A stretch of DNA of 55,266 nucleotides from assembly GCA_964507235.1 (NCBI GenBank), contig CAZDPE010000005.1, positions 1 through 55,266 of the forward strand, given 5' to 3'. A model generated the notes under the pieces. That model ran no database searches. It had not been told where the DNA came from and was given only the letters and a program-made list of their open reading frames with translations. Made by a program: the position numbers and the translations under genes. Source of the DNA: Suilimivivens sp964507235. GTDB taxonomy: Bacteria > Bacillota > Clostridia > Lachnospirales > Lachnospiraceae. The stretch's first letter is position 1. Every line of letters starts with the position of its first letter. Shown here one piece after another: positions 24,298 through 32,990 of this stretch.

Positions 24298-25590
24298 CTA
24301 AAATCTTACAATATCCCCATTATGCACTTCCTTCGTGGAAGAAACGATAATCTTACTGTCACTGTCTAACGCACCTTCCACTGCTGCCCAGTTTTCATTC
24401 TCATCCAGAACTTTTACGTATACCTCTTCCACATAATATTCCATGCCAAGGATTCCTTCTCTTTCCTTTACAACGTAAACATAGCTTCTGGTATCTGCTT
24501 TATGAATCGCCAGCGGTGAAATACAGCCGGAATATTTTTCTCCCGCCCTCGTGCAGGTCATAGTCCCCGATAGTCCCGGAACTCCTATTCCCTCCGGAAG
24601 ATTAATATAAATTTCATAGTTTCCCGGCATTATTTCACTTTCAGCCAGATAATCCACCGAAACGTCAATTGCCCTGCTGCCGTCCAGCTTGAGCGATACC
24701 GTATCATTCAGCCCCACATAGCTTTTCTGCTCTCTGTCCAATGTGGTCTTAAACTGGCAAGGAACCGAATCATCCGCAAGCAACATTACCGCAGACTCAG
24801 GAATTCTGCTCCCCGCATTAATATAAATATCCGTAATTAAACCACTCCTGGCTGCAGTAATCAGACCTTCTGCATTTTTAACGGCCTGATACTGCGCTAA
24901 ATCCTTCTGCAAATCGGAAAGCTCTAATTGATAAGAATCCAGGGCGGCATCCTCATTTTCCGGAAAAAGTATGTCTTCTACTTTCCTTTCTGCATCCTTT
25001 ACGGCATTATCTCTCGCCCACCGGGCATCCGCTTCCGCATAAGCTGCCGCCTGCAGCGCATCCTTTAACTCTTCATCCGTTCCATTCTGGCTTTCTATAT
25101 CGTTTTCCGCCTGATTTACTTCCTCCGCGGCTCTTCCGACTAATGTATCATTATATCTGGACAGTGCATCATAATCTTCCCTGGCGCGTTCTTCTTCCAG
25201 GGCTTTTTTCTGTCTTGCAAGCTCTTCATTTTCCAAAATCGTATTTATTTGCAGCTGCAGCTTGGAAATCTGTGTCTGCTTTTGAGATATAATCTGATTC
25301 AAATCTTCCATATCAACAGTAAATAATACATCGCCTTCCTCTACTCTGTCACCTGCCTGAACCAAAAGCCTATCCACCCGAAGACCGCTTAAAGCGGTAA
25401 CCGGGTTTTTATCCCCTGCTATTACGATTCCTTCCGCTTCTACTTTGTGCTCCACGTACTTTGACTCCGGAACATCCACGGTGACTACAGGAAGCCTTGA
25501 CGCATAAATACTTTTTGATACGACGGTGCACAGCCACATAAAACATAAAAACACAAAAAAGCCCAACAAAATTTTCTTTTTTACCTGCAT
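24298..25590 (-). CDS. HlyD-type membrane-fusion (periplasmic adaptor-like) protein
   Basis: 430 aa. One N-terminal membrane anchor (about residues 5-25) is followed by a biotinyl-lipoyl-like half (GLRVDRLLVQAGDRVEEGDV), a long coiled-coil hairpin (about 100-245), the second lipoyl half (GLITDIYINAGSRIPESA) and a beta-barrel. This is the architecture of HlyD/RND adaptors. Gram-positive homologues usually pair with MacB-type ABC exporters. Here no exporter is present; instead the gene is 22 nt downstream of two sugar-type permease genes in the same direction. Its role with an importer is unclear. Confidence 0.85.
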   Translation of the reverse strand: MQVKKKILLGFFVFLCFMWLCTVVSKSIYASRLPVVTVDVPESKYVEHKVEAEGIVIAGDKNPVTALSGLRVDRLLVQAGDRVEEGDVLFTVDMEDLNQIISQKQTQISKLQLQINTILENEELARQKKALEEERAREDYDALSRYNDTLVGRAAEEVNQAENDIESQNGTDEELKDALQAAAYAEADARWARDNAVKDAERKVEDILFPENEDAALDSYQLELSDLQKDLAQYQAVKNAEGLITAARSGLITDIYINAGSRIPESAVMLLADDSVPCQFKTTLDREQKSYVGLNDTVSLKLDGSRAIDVSVDYLAESEIMPGNYEIYINLPEGIGVPGLSGTMTCTRAGEKYSGCISPLAIHKADTRSYVYVVKEREGILGMEYYVEEVYVKVLDENENWAAVEGALDSDSKIIVSSTKEVHNGDIVRF

Positions 25591-25612
25591 TTTTTCACTT
25601 CCTTCATAATTT

Positions 25613-26482
25613 CTATTCTTTCAGCCCCGAATAAATAATTCCCTGCTCCAGATAATCCTGTCCCCAGATAAAAATAAATACTGCCGGAATCAGGGTAATG
25701 ATGGAGGCGCAAAACGCATATGCCGCCTGCGCCCAGGTAATTTCCGGAAGATACAAAGAAAGAGGCCACAGCGATTTATCCTCCAAATATGCCATAGGCT
25801 GTTCCATTAAATTCCAGTATTCCAAAAAACCCAGCACTAACGCTGATAACAATCCGCTTTTCCCAAGAGGAAGTCCTATTTTCCGAAAAATAGTGATTTC
25901 TCCGGCTCCGTCAATCCTTGCCGCTTCACACAGCTGCATGGGAATGCATCTGAATCCCCCATATGTTATAAAAACAGGAAAAGTGGAAAATACTGCCGGC
26001 AATATCACCGCTTCCTGAGTATTCAGCAGCATAAGCCTGTTCAGCACTAAATAACCGGAAAGCATGGTAACCTGAAAAGGCAGCAGCATAAGCACCACGT
26101 AAAGGGCAAACAGCACTCTGCCTCCTTTTGTCCTGTATATGGCAAAGGCCCACGCTGCGGGTACTCCCACTATTAATTGTCCTGCCAGAATGCATCCTGT
26201 CATTTTTACAGAATTCCAAAACAGAACAAAAAACTGAGGTGTTAAAAACAGTAATTTCCCATAATTAGCAAAGGTTGGATAATCCGGTATCAGCTTCCAA
26301 CTGATATATTCCATTCCTTTTGTATAAATCGGGGACAAATACTGCTTTAATTCCCCGTTCCCCATTACAGAACCTGTTATAAGCAGTATAATAGGCAAAA
26401 CGGTAAACACAGCCGGTAAAAGGAGAAAAAAAGTGATAATATCCTGCTTTACTTCCATTATCTTTTTTCTCTTAAATTTCAT
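25613..26482 (-). CDS. Carbohydrate ABC transporter permease, MalG/LacG-like
   Basis: 289 aa with six membrane helices. The EAA loop that contacts the ATPase is visible as CEAARIDGAGEITIFRKIGL. N-terminal and C-terminal (FIWGQDYLEQGIIYSGLKE) features are typical of the second permease of CUT1 sugar importers. It lies 15 nt after the partner permease gene. No ATPase gene is present nearby, which is common for CUT1 systems that share a MsmK-type ATPase. Confidence 0.9.
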   Translation of the reverse strand: MKFKRKKIMEVKQDIITFFLLLPAVFTVLPIILLITGSVMGNGELKQYLSPIYTKGMEYISWKLIPDYPTFANYGKLLFLTPQFFVLFWNSVKMTGCILAGQLIVGVPAAWAFAIYRTKGGRVLFALYVVLMLLPFQVTMLSGYLVLNRLMLLNTQEAVILPAVFSTFPVFITYGGFRCIPMQLCEAARIDGAGEITIFRKIGLPLGKSGLLSALVLGFLEYWNLMEQPMAYLEDKSLWPLSLYLPEITWAQAAYAFCASIITLIPAVFIFIWGQDYLEQGIIYSGLKE

Positions 26483-26497
26483 GATTCCACCTCTTTC

Positions 26498-27385
26498 CTA
26501 AGCTTCTGCTTTATCCCATAAATGCTGGAGCAGCATAATTACCGCAAATAGAAATCCGCCTACACAAACTGCTGCCGCTGCCATCTTATCAAAATCAAGA
26601 TTGACAAACCAATTGTTAAACAAGTGCTGCAAAAGATAAATATCCTGTTCGGGATAAGAGCCTGCCACCAGATAGGCTTCCCTGTAAATTTTGAAGGAAT
26701 TTAAAAAAGAAAGAATTACAATAGTATACAGACTGCCCTTTAAATTCGGCAGCACAATTTTGAAAAAACACTGCCCTCCGGATGCGCCGTCTGCTCTGGC
26801 TGCTTCCAGCAATTCATTCGGAATTCCCAGAATTCCTGCCAGCCATAAGACTACGGTATAACCTGTATTTTTCCAGATATAACTAAATACCAGTACCCAG
26901 AAGGCAGCGCTGCTTCCCAGATAATCCTTATGTATTTCTCCCCACAGGCCGCTCCATTCGCCCAGCCGTGACAGAAACAAATTTAAAAAGCCCTGCTTAT
27001 AAAAAAACATTTTCCAGACAATTACAATAGTTGCCGTAGGCATGGCAAGCGGAAATAAATACAATGATTTTATTAATCCCCCGTTTTTCAATTTACTTAA
27101 AGGATATGCAATCATAAGGCCTGCTGCCACCAGCAGCGGTATGCAGACCATGGTAAAGCGAATGGTATTTTTTACTGCTAATAAAAAAGCCTGATTTGTA
27201 AAAATTACTTTATAATTCTGAATTCCGTTAAATTCATTCGTTACAGCGGTATGAAAAGACCGAAGCACTACATCCAGAAACGGAATCAGCACAAACACCA
27301 GTACTCCCAGAAAGCTGGGTAACAGAAACAGTAAAAAAGCCCTTCCCGTCCTTCTTTTATTTGATTGAAACCTGTGCATTCTCAA
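26498..27385 (-). CDS. Carbohydrate ABC transporter permease, MalF/UgpA-like
   Basis: 295 aa with six membrane helices and an EAA loop LLEAARADGASGGQCFFKIV. It is the first permease of the pair and is encoded 69 nt downstream of the large solute-binding lipoprotein. Order (binding protein, permease, permease, adaptor) and close spacing indicate one operon driven from the divergent promoter region at about 29.9 kb. Confidence 0.9.
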   Translation of the reverse strand: MRMHRFQSNKRRTGRAFLLFLLPSFLGVLVFVLIPFLDVVLRSFHTAVTNEFNGIQNYKVIFTNQAFLLAVKNTIRFTMVCIPLLVAAGLMIAYPLSKLKNGGLIKSLYLFPLAMPTATIVIVWKMFFYKQGFLNLFLSRLGEWSGLWGEIHKDYLGSSAAFWVLVFSYIWKNTGYTVVLWLAGILGIPNELLEAARADGASGGQCFFKIVLPNLKGSLYTIVILSFLNSFKIYREAYLVAGSYPEQDIYLLQHLFNNWFVNLDFDKMAAAAVCVGGFLFAVIMLLQHLWDKAEA

Positions 27386-27454
27386 ATTACACTACTCCTT
27401 TATACAAGGATTCTTAAGCGGTATCCTTGCGCTTCAGAACCCCTTCTTACGTTA

Positions 27455-29833
27455 TTATTCCGCCATATAAAGCGAAACCTTCTTATCAATAGCGCTTACT
27501 GCTTCTTCAAGGCTCTGTTCTCCCTGTATGTATTTTGCTCCTTCCTCATACACTGCATCCTCCAGTATGCTGTCCGGCACATAAGGAACGCCTGCCTCAT
27601 TCACCCACTGCCGCAAAATCTCCGTCTGCTGTGCATTCATCCAATATACATCCAACGTAATTATCATTCCTTCACTATTACCCATTGACAGATAGGAATA
27701 CGGTTCTTCATCAGATACATAAAAATTCATGTCGGGCAGCAGATTTTCCTCAAAGGCGGCTTTATTAATTGAGAATTCTCCGCCTAAAACCCCATTTTCT
27801 TTTCCAAGCAGCACGGAAAGCAGCTCTTTGGCACCGGTTATATTTTTTGACGCCGCATTAATGCCTGCCAGTGAATCCGCCCAAAATACATGCTCCATCT
27901 GCCCGTTCAGAAGGATAATTTCATTATCTTCAAAGCCTTTGACACGGGGCACTGATGCCGCATCTGAATAATTATATGCTTGATTTAAGGTACCAATCGA
28001 CAGCCCGGCCCCCTCTGCCATATAATTCATACTGTCTATTCCTCTTCTGAAGTAATCGCTGTCTTCATACATAACTCCGTAGTCCGCCATATAGTACTGA
28101 TTCAGATTTTCATAAGACTCAACAGACTCTTCAGGAAGTCCCTCCATCTGGGCATCATAAATTCTCTTACAGCACCTCAGAAACTCTGAAACTGCATCCC
28201 GGTTCAGTTCCCCTTCTTCCGTTTTCCACGCAGGCGCACAGACCATGGCAAACAGCTTCATAATTCCCTTCTCCGAACATACTCTGAGTAAATTTTTCCC
28301 CGGATTGTCCTTTCTCAGCTCTTCCATTGTTTCTGCAATTTCCTCAAGGTTACTCATTTGAGAGGTATATTTTTCTTTACCCAGTACCGCCGGCAATTCA
28401 AACTCACAGGGTATGGTATAAATTCCCTCCTCAGTCCTGAAGGCCTCCGCTATATTCGGAATCAGCTGCGCATCTCCGCTTAAACCGTCAACAAAAGAAC
28501 TCAAATCAAGCAGCAGTCCCTTTTCTATATAGGAATCCACCGGCATATCATCTAATATAAGTAAATCCGGACCGTTGCCTGCCATAATCTCCGTATTCAG
28601 CTTTTTCAGCGCATCTTCTCTGGTCATGGAGCTGCTCTCTTCCATGCCGACTTCATATTCAACATAAACCTCCGGATTCGCTTCCTGATAAATACTGATC
28701 GCCCGTCGCAGTGTGCTGTTGTCCTTTAAGCTGTAAGCCTTTACTTTTTCAGTCGGTACGGTGGGCACCTCAGAATGGTAGGTAAAGCGAACCAGACGTC
28801 CCTGGTTAAATAATGCCAGAAATTCATTGTTTTCAAGAGCTGTCATTGCCAAAAGACCATAAGCGGGATTATTAAAGGTGCAGAGGCTTCCGTCTATTAT
28901 CTGCTCCATAACGCTGCCCCCGATAACATGACGGTGCAGTCCCTTTTCTCCGGCCAGATAAATCACATCCTCTTCATCATTACCCGGGAAAAAATATAAA
29001 TCATACCAGCTGCTTCCGTTAAAATCCCGGTTTCCGTAATTCTCATTTACAAAATCATTTAATACCTCATCCTCTATGTATTCCTTTGTTTTCATATCAT
29101 AAATGAGCAGACCGTCATAATCATAGCCATCTATTATCATCTTATTTCCCACAAACTGAATCAGCTGCGCATTTCTGTCCATAGAAATAAATCTTTCACT
29201 GCTCCCATCTTCTTTTATTTCATAGATATTGCCCCCGAGTGTTCCTGTAAAAATCCTTCCGTCTTCTGAAATTGAAACAATATTGGGATACCGATCATCT
29301 TCCGTAAGGGAAATCTCTGCAGGAATTTCCGTGCCGTCCGGCTTTATTATTTTCAGCTCAGGATTAAAATCATCATCGCCTTCGCCTGCATTATAAATAA
29401 CAGCCGCGGTGCCGTCTGCTCCTACTGCCAAGTCCAAAATATACATTTCATTTTCTATCATTTCAGTATGCCAGCCCTTTTTATCCGTTTCCCAGATAAC
29501 TCCATTATCCTTTGAGGAAATAAAATCCGCATATTCATCCGTAATCAAAAGCTTCCCGTCTGCCAATTTGAAAATTTTATTATTATAACCGGAAATACCG
29601 GTATCCAATAAATCCGTAACCTTCTCCAGATAACGCCCCATAACCACATCTTTCGTTTCCTCTCCGGCATCCGGCTGTGCTGCATTACTGCTGCCCGGGG
29701 ATTCATCTATAAGGCCGCTGTCATCCGTCCCGGCGTTATTATTGCTGCATCCGCATATTGCCGTTAACAGCAGACAGAACAACAGCATTAACGATATCAT
29801 TTTATTTATTTCCCTGTTTTTTCTCAATTTCAC
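27455..29833 (-). CDS. Lipoprotein: beta-propeller-like domain fused to a solute-binding domain
   Basis: 792 aa. The signal peptide ends near a lipobox (AICGC). Residues of about 60-370 show repeated short strand-turn units with DG turns (VGADGTAAVIY, SEDGRIFTGTLGGNIYEIKE, IDGYDYDGLLIYDM), suggesting a beta-propeller. From about residue 385 the sequence becomes a family 1 extracellular solute-binding protein (YQEANPEVYVEYEV, GPDLLILDDMPVDSYIEKG). Ordinary members are 400-450 aa, so this is a fusion roughly twice that size. It is the first gene of the importer operon, divergent from the two-component system. Ligand unknown. Confidence 0.82.
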   Translation of the reverse strand: MKLRKNREINKMISLMLLFCLLLTAICGCSNNNAGTDDSGLIDESPGSSNAAQPDAGEETKDVVMGRYLEKVTDLLDTGISGYNNKIFKLADGKLLITDEYADFISSKDNGVIWETDKKGWHTEMIENEMYILDLAVGADGTAAVIYNAGEGDDDFNPELKIIKPDGTEIPAEISLTEDDRYPNIVSISEDGRIFTGTLGGNIYEIKEDGSSERFISMDRNAQLIQFVGNKMIIDGYDYDGLLIYDMKTKEYIEDEVLNDFVNENYGNRDFNGSSWYDLYFFPGNDEEDVIYLAGEKGLHRHVIGGSVMEQIIDGSLCTFNNPAYGLLAMTALENNEFLALFNQGRLVRFTYHSEVPTVPTEKVKAYSLKDNSTLRRAISIYQEANPEVYVEYEVGMEESSSMTREDALKKLNTEIMAGNGPDLLILDDMPVDSYIEKGLLLDLSSFVDGLSGDAQLIPNIAEAFRTEEGIYTIPCEFELPAVLGKEKYTSQMSNLEEIAETMEELRKDNPGKNLLRVCSEKGIMKLFAMVCAPAWKTEEGELNRDAVSEFLRCCKRIYDAQMEGLPEESVESYENLNQYYMADYGVMYEDSDYFRRGIDSMNYMAEGAGLSIGTLNQAYNYSDAASVPRVKGFEDNEIILLNGQMEHVFWADSLAGINAASKNITGAKELLSVLLGKENGVLGGEFSINKAAFEENLLPDMNFYVSDEEPYSYLSMGNSEGMIITLDVYWMNAQQTEILRQWVNEAGVPYVPDSILEDAVYEEGAKYIQGEQSLEEAVSAIDKKVSLYMAE

Positions 29834-29883
29834 AATCTCCTTTCACGTTTTGCTCCCTTTCTTTTAAAATTTGTAATGGTATC

Positions 29884-29919
29884 AGCATAACAGCCTTACC
29901 TCTAAAAATTCTCTAAAAA
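29884..29919 (-). promoter_or_regulatory. Promoter and direct-repeat operator of the importer operon
   Basis: On the minus strand TTTTTAGAG is repeated exactly 11 bp apart (29911-29919 and 29900-29908). TATGCT, a -10-like hexamer (29884-29889), starts 10 nt downstream. Direct repeats with an 11-bp period, replacing a -35, are the hallmark of OmpR/PhoB-family activator sites. The adjacent regulator is the obvious candidate. Confidence 0.7.
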
Positions 29920-29962
29920 CACAATTGCAATTTCTAATGTCGTTTATCATACATAAAGAATA

Positions 29963-29996
29963 TTTAGAGAATAATTAAAGATAAGTATGCTATAAT
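29963..29996 (+). promoter_or_regulatory. Promoter and operator of the two-component system
   Basis: TTTAGAG (29963-29969) and ATTAAAG (29974-29980) are 11 bp apart and match at five of seven positions. They end 10 nt before a perfect TATAAT (29991-29996). The box also matches the repeats of the divergent importer promoter, suggesting autoregulation. No good -35 is present. Confidence 0.65.
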
Positions 29997-30044
29997 CAAA
30001 AAAATAATAAAATTTCTATGGATGAATACGGAAAGGAAGGCCTC

Positions 30045-30719
30045 ATGAGAATTCTATTGGCGGAAGATGACGAACAGCTAAATAAAACCCTTGCTTATCA
30101 GTTGGAAACGGAAGGTTTCAGCGTCGATACCTGCACCGACGGCGAAGAGGCCTTATTCTATGGAAAACAGAATATTTACGACATTATTTTACTGGACAGA
30201 ATGCTGCCTCATATGGAAGGCACCCGGATTCTTACTTCTTTAAGGGAAAAGGGTATCGTTACCCCTGTCATTTTAATTACAGCTCTGGGAACTTTAACCG
30301 ATAAGGTGACAGGACTTGACCTTGGCGCTGATGATTATCTGGTAAAGCCTTTTGCTTTTGAAGAGCTTCTTGCCAGAATCCGCTGCGTTGCAAGAAGACC
30401 GCATATCCTTACCGGAAATGATGCTCTGGCTGTTTCGGACATTGTTTGGAAAAGTTCAGAAAATATACTTTCCGGTCCTTCAGGAAGCTGCACGCTTTCT
30501 AAAAAAGAGGCCGCTCTCCTGGAAACTCTTTTACGCTCAAAAGGTCAGATTCTTCCGCGGAATACCCTGCTTTTGAAAGTCTGGGGTCCTGACAGCGACG
30601 TTGAAGAAGGAAATCTCGATAACTATATTCATTTTTTACGCAGACGTCTGCAAATAGCAGGAAGCAGCCTGCAGATTAAAACCATGCGCGGAATTGGCTA
30701 CAGCCTGCAGGAGAAATAA
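30045..30719 (+). CDS. OmpR/PhoB-family response regulator
   Basis: 224 aa: receiver domain with acidic residues at E7-D9, phosphoacceptor D51 (DIILLDRMLPHMEG) and switch lysine in DDYLVKPFAFEEL, then a winged-helix domain ending IKTMRGIGYSLQEK. The ATG at 30045 is preferred (AAAGGAAGG upstream); an ATG nine codons earlier lacks a site. It is followed 3 nt later by its kinase gene and is divergent from the importer operon it probably controls. Confidence 0.94.
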   Translation: MRILLAEDDEQLNKTLAYQLETEGFSVDTCTDGEEALFYGKQNIYDIILLDRMLPHMEGTRILTSLREKGIVTPVILITALGTLTDKVTGLDLGADDYLVKPFAFEELLARIRCVARRPHILTGNDALAVSDIVWKSSENILSGPSGSCTLSKKEAALLETLLRSKGQILPRNTLLLKVWGPDSDVEEGNLDNYIHFLRRRLQIAGSSLQIKTMRGIGYSLQEK

Positions 30720-30722
30720 TTT

Positions 30723-32024
30723 ATGTTCAAAAAATTACATTTACGGCTTACCCTGCTATGTGCGGGTATTACTGCCGTTATTATGATTATTATGTCGCTT
30801 TGTTACCTGTATATCTCAGAAAAAGGACTCTATCAAAATCAGTTTCAATCCTTTAAAAATGATATTAATACCATTACCACTAATTTAGAGCAGCAGTCCG
30901 TTATTTCCATGGAATGGCTCTCCAAAATGGAAACACAGGGAAATTATCTTATTTTTATTTTAGATAACGGAGTTCCTTTTTTGTATAACCAGCTAAAGGA
31001 CGATGATTCAGCATTTTCCAGAAATCAGCTTTTGGAAGAATGCCTTAATGCTTATAACAATATGTTTATGATTGAGCCTTCCCGGCAGACAGATTCTTCC
31101 TATGTATCCTATCACTCTGAATTTGAATTTACTTCAAACACAACTGACAGGAAATATTTCAGCAGTGTTATCAACCTGGGAACGGCAGCTTCTCCTCTGG
31201 AAATAGTTGTTCTCTCTTCCCGGGAAAACCTGGAAGCACAGATATGGGCACAGCGCCAGCGTTTCATTCTGATTGATATTGCTGCAATTTTGCTTCTTAC
31301 CGCTTTTTCTTTTATCTTTACCGGAAAACTTTTACGCCCTGTTATGGAAAATCAGCAAAAGCAGATTCAGTTCGTTGCTTCTGCTTCCCATGAACTGCGC
31401 ACACCCCTCGCCGTTATTTTATCTGCTGCCGAATGCTGCAAAACAGCTTCTCTTGACAAACTGGAGGGATTTATAAAAACCATTCAAAATGAAAGCATCC
31501 GCATGTCAGCTCTGGTAAATGACTTACTCACTTTATCGCAGTCTGACTCTCATGGTTTTTCCATCAACAAAAAACCTATTGAATTGGACACACTGCTTAT
31601 GAATTCCTATGAGGCCTTTGAACCTTTGGCCAAAGAAAAATATATTGCTCTCCATATCAGCCTGCCGGAGAATGCGCTCCCTTTATGCTCTGCCGATCCG
31701 GAACGCATCAGTCAGGTAATTTCCATACTTCTGCATAACGCCATCAGCTATACTCCTGAAAACGGAAAAATAGAATTAATTCTAACCCATGATAAAAATC
31801 ATTTTTATCTATCCGTAAAAGATAACGGCATCGGAATCAGTGCCGCAGACAAAAAGAAAATATTTGACCGCTTTTACCGGGCAGAAAAATCCCGAAGCAC
31901 CAAAGGGCACTTCGGGTTAGGATTATCTATTGCTTATGAAATTATGAAAGCACATGGCGGCAATATCCTCGTGTCCGATGCAGAAAATGGAGGAAGTATT
32001 TTTACGGTTACGCTTACTATTTGA
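30723..32024 (+). CDS. Sensor histidine kinase
   Basis: 433 aa. Two membrane helices (about residues 9-29 and 181-201) flank an extracellular domain of about 150 residues. No clear HAMP domain is seen. The H-box is SASHELRTPLAVILSAAECC; the ATP-binding boxes are LLHNAISYTP, VKDNGIGISAADK and GHFGLGLSIAYEI. It starts 3 nt after the response regulator. Because the operon next door encodes a lipoprotein with an extracellular propeller-like domain, that protein may present the ligand to this kinase (inference). Confidence 0.94.
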   Translation: MFKKLHLRLTLLCAGITAVIMIIMSLCYLYISEKGLYQNQFQSFKNDINTITTNLEQQSVISMEWLSKMETQGNYLIFILDNGVPFLYNQLKDDDSAFSRNQLLEECLNAYNNMFMIEPSRQTDSSYVSYHSEFEFTSNTTDRKYFSSVINLGTAASPLEIVVLSSRENLEAQIWAQRQRFILIDIAAILLLTAFSFIFTGKLLRPVMENQQKQIQFVASASHELRTPLAVILSAAECCKTASLDKLEGFIKTIQNESIRMSALVNDLLTLSQSDSHGFSINKKPIELDTLLMNSYEAFEPLAKEKYIALHISLPENALPLCSADPERISQVISILLHNAISYTPENGKIELILTHDKNHFYLSVKDNGIGISAADKKKIFDRFYRAEKSRSTKGHFGLGLSIAYEIMKAHGGNILVSDAENGGSIFTVTLTI

Positions 32025-32038
32025 ATTTTTTCCATAAA

Positions 32039-32824
32039 TCATACGAAAGCGTCCACATTTCCGCCTTCTGCCAAAACAGGCACCTCTGTAATTTCTACAG
32101 GCATTTCCATGCCGGAAAGCTGAAGGGAAATCCCTGCGCTTCCCTGACTCTGTTTTTCCTTTTCAAGTTCGTCAAACAGTGTCCTGAGATATTTCATATT
32201 AGCTTCGACAATATCCCGAAGCTCTTCTGCTCTGTGCTTCTTCTTTAAATTCTCCAGTTCCTTCGGAGATATATCCTGTTGAATGCTTCCCAGGAGTTCT
32301 TCCTCTAACTCATTTAATCCTGTGTCTTTTTCCAGCTCCTCCATCAGTTCCTGGAACTCCTTCATCAGCTCCTCCAGTTCTTCTTTACTTAATTCGGATT
32401 CCTGCTTCCGCTTTTCGTCGGTATCTGCCGAAATGATGCTTTCATCCGGCTCAGACGTACAAAAATCCTGCTTCTTTGCCCGTTCCTCTTCCTTTAAATG
32501 CTTCATTTTCTTCCGGGCAATCCGCTCCATTTTCTGTGCATGAATGATTGCTCTTTCCAGTTCCTTTTCATCATAATCGCTGTTTTTCCATTTCTTTTTC
32601 AGCATTGCAACTTTTCCCTGGACCGATACTACCACCTGTCTTGCACAGCCGGAGGTCTTTGCCATTAATATTTGAGAAGAAACTTGCATAAAACTGTACT
32701 GAGGGCTTTTCTTTTTTTTCTTACCCTGTCTGGAAATACTGAGCGAACCTGTTATTGCCCCGTCCGCATTCTTAAAAGTTATTACCTGTCTGCCGGAATT
32801 ACCTGTACCAATCCCAATACCCAT
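32039..32824 (-). CDS. Conserved hypothetical coiled-coil protein
   Basis: 261 aa, no signal peptide or membrane segment. The N-terminus is Gly-rich (MGIGIGTGNSGRQVITFKN) with a short basic stretch. Residues of about 70-110 are very basic and helical (ELERAIIHAQKMERIARKKM), and about 140-215 form a strongly acidic Glu/Lys-rich coiled coil. GGAGG lies 8 nt upstream of the ATG. It ends 14 nt from the convergent histidine kinase gene and is not obviously co-transcribed with a neighbour. I do not recognise a named domain; similar proteins seem common in Lachnospiraceae. Confidence 0.8.
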   Translation of the reverse strand: MGIGIGTGNSGRQVITFKNADGAITGSLSISRQGKKKKKSPQYSFMQVSSQILMAKTSGCARQVVVSVQGKVAMLKKKWKNSDYDEKELERAIIHAQKMERIARKKMKHLKEEERAKKQDFCTSEPDESIISADTDEKRKQESELSKEELEELMKEFQELMEELEKDTGLNELEEELLGSIQQDISPKELENLKKKHRAEELRDIVEANMKYLRTLFDELEKEKQSQGSAGISLQLSGMEMPVEITEVPVLAEGGNVDAFV

Positions 32825-32852
32825 ATCCTTATCCTCCCTGATACCATGCCCG

Positions 32853-32872
32853 GCGATAATTCCATTTATCGC
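32853..32872. repeat. Short inverted repeat upstream of the coiled-coil gene
   Basis: GCGATAA-N6-TTATCGC, a perfect 7-bp dyad about 30 nt upstream of the ATG of the coiled-coil protein. It could be an operator or a leader hairpin. The rest of the 166-bp gap up to the GH43 gene shows nothing else convincing. Confidence 0.4.
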
Positions 32873-32990
32873 ATATAAACGGCATTTTTATGAGTTCATT
32901 TTATATATCGGCAAAATACAGAAAAGTACAAGATTTTATTTTAACAGCTTCTTTTTCATGACATAATTTAAAGCTTTCGTCACATATCAT

